Below are positions 63,956 to 64,000 of a DNA stretch of 64,000 nucleotides, piece after piece. The notes beneath the pieces are model-generated. The model was not told the origin of the DNA, ran no database searches, and saw only the letters and a program-made list of their open reading frames with translations. How positions within the stretch are numbered: position 1 is the first letter of the stretch; each line of letters begins with the position of its first letter. Source of the DNA: Halorubrum salipaludis (GTDB taxonomy: Archaea > Halobacteriota > Halobacteria > Halobacteriales > Haloferacaceae); NCBI RefSeq assembly GCF_002286985.1, contig NZ_NSKC01000009.1:62001-126000 (forward strand), written 5' to 3'. The position numbers and the translations under genes are program-made.

Positions 63956-64000
63956 TCAGGGCCAGTCGTCGCGTGAGGCCTCTTCGGCGGCCTCCGCCTC
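63956..64000 (-). CDS. C-terminal fragment of a gene running off the window
   Basis: Minus-strand open frame entering from the right edge, reading EAEAAEEASRDDWP and stopping at 63956. The acidic composition fits a haloarchaeal protein, but only 14 residues are visible, so the call is weak and no function is suggested. Confidence 0.4.
   Translation of the reverse strand, partial: EAEAAEEASRDDWP

Overview
This 64 kb window is a high-GC chromosomal segment from a halophilic archaeon, most likely Halorubrum or a close relative (inference). Evidence: very acidic proteins, archaeal-only genes (TFE, Pus10, Trm56, Cdc48, GTP cyclohydrolase III, DUF2110/DUF2150/DUF63-type families), TATA-type promoters about 26-30 nt upstream of start codons (leaderless transcripts), a PGF-CTERM protease tail, and frequent GTG starts. 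Gene density is high and most genes are ordinary core genes.

Layout. 1-0.9 kb: 3' end of a subtilase. 0.9-2.9 kb: a RarA-C-terminal-like protein, tRNA-Tyr, and a small AT-richer scar with partial copies of the tRNA 3' half and a HTH/zinc-finger gene. 2.9-5.4 kb: eIF2B-like protein, a USP remnant, a USP and a DJ-1 protein. 5.4-12.7 kb: a copper-handling block (SCO1, TauE/SafE-like, double-wHTH regulator, NosY-NosF-NosD, NosL) with no nosZ. 12.7-24.8 kb: carB, S66 peptidase, cdc48, NAD-kinase-like, CinA-like, DUF5803-DUF2110-tfe. 24.9-29.7 kb: an inactive HtpX-like protein, a LOV histidine kinase divergent from a double-domain KaiC protein, and Trm56. 30-35.6 kb: purC, then two inverted copies of a ~0.3 kb TTATAA-bounded non-coding element flanking a Dna2-like nuclease-helicase gene and a small acidic protein gene. 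36-41 kb: orphan Dam methylase, USP-DUF63 pair, membrane proteins, TatD-type hydrolase.

41-48.3 kb is the most unusual metabolic block. A run of overlapping minus-strand genes encodes a SAM methyltransferase, a PTPS-III-like pterin enzyme (Glu in place of the catalytic Cys), an MDR dehydrogenase, GTP cyclohydrolase III, a CDP-alcohol phosphatidyltransferase and a natural Gfo/Idh/MocA-aldo/keto-reductase fusion; a GT4 glycosyltransferase is transcribed divergently. Together they look like an uncharacterised pathway that may link GTP/pterin chemistry to an alditol, sugar or phospholipid head group (inference).

48-64 kb: membrane proteins, KefB/TrkA-type antiporter, Pus10, a USP, an Lrp-type regulator, a DabB-DabA inorganic-carbon uptake pair with all four predicted zinc-site residues, then the trpDFEG operon preceded by three TGTACA boxes at exact 10-bp and 30-bp spacing over the start region, and a His-rich MoaB. 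No CRISPR array, rRNA gene or intact transposase gene was seen.
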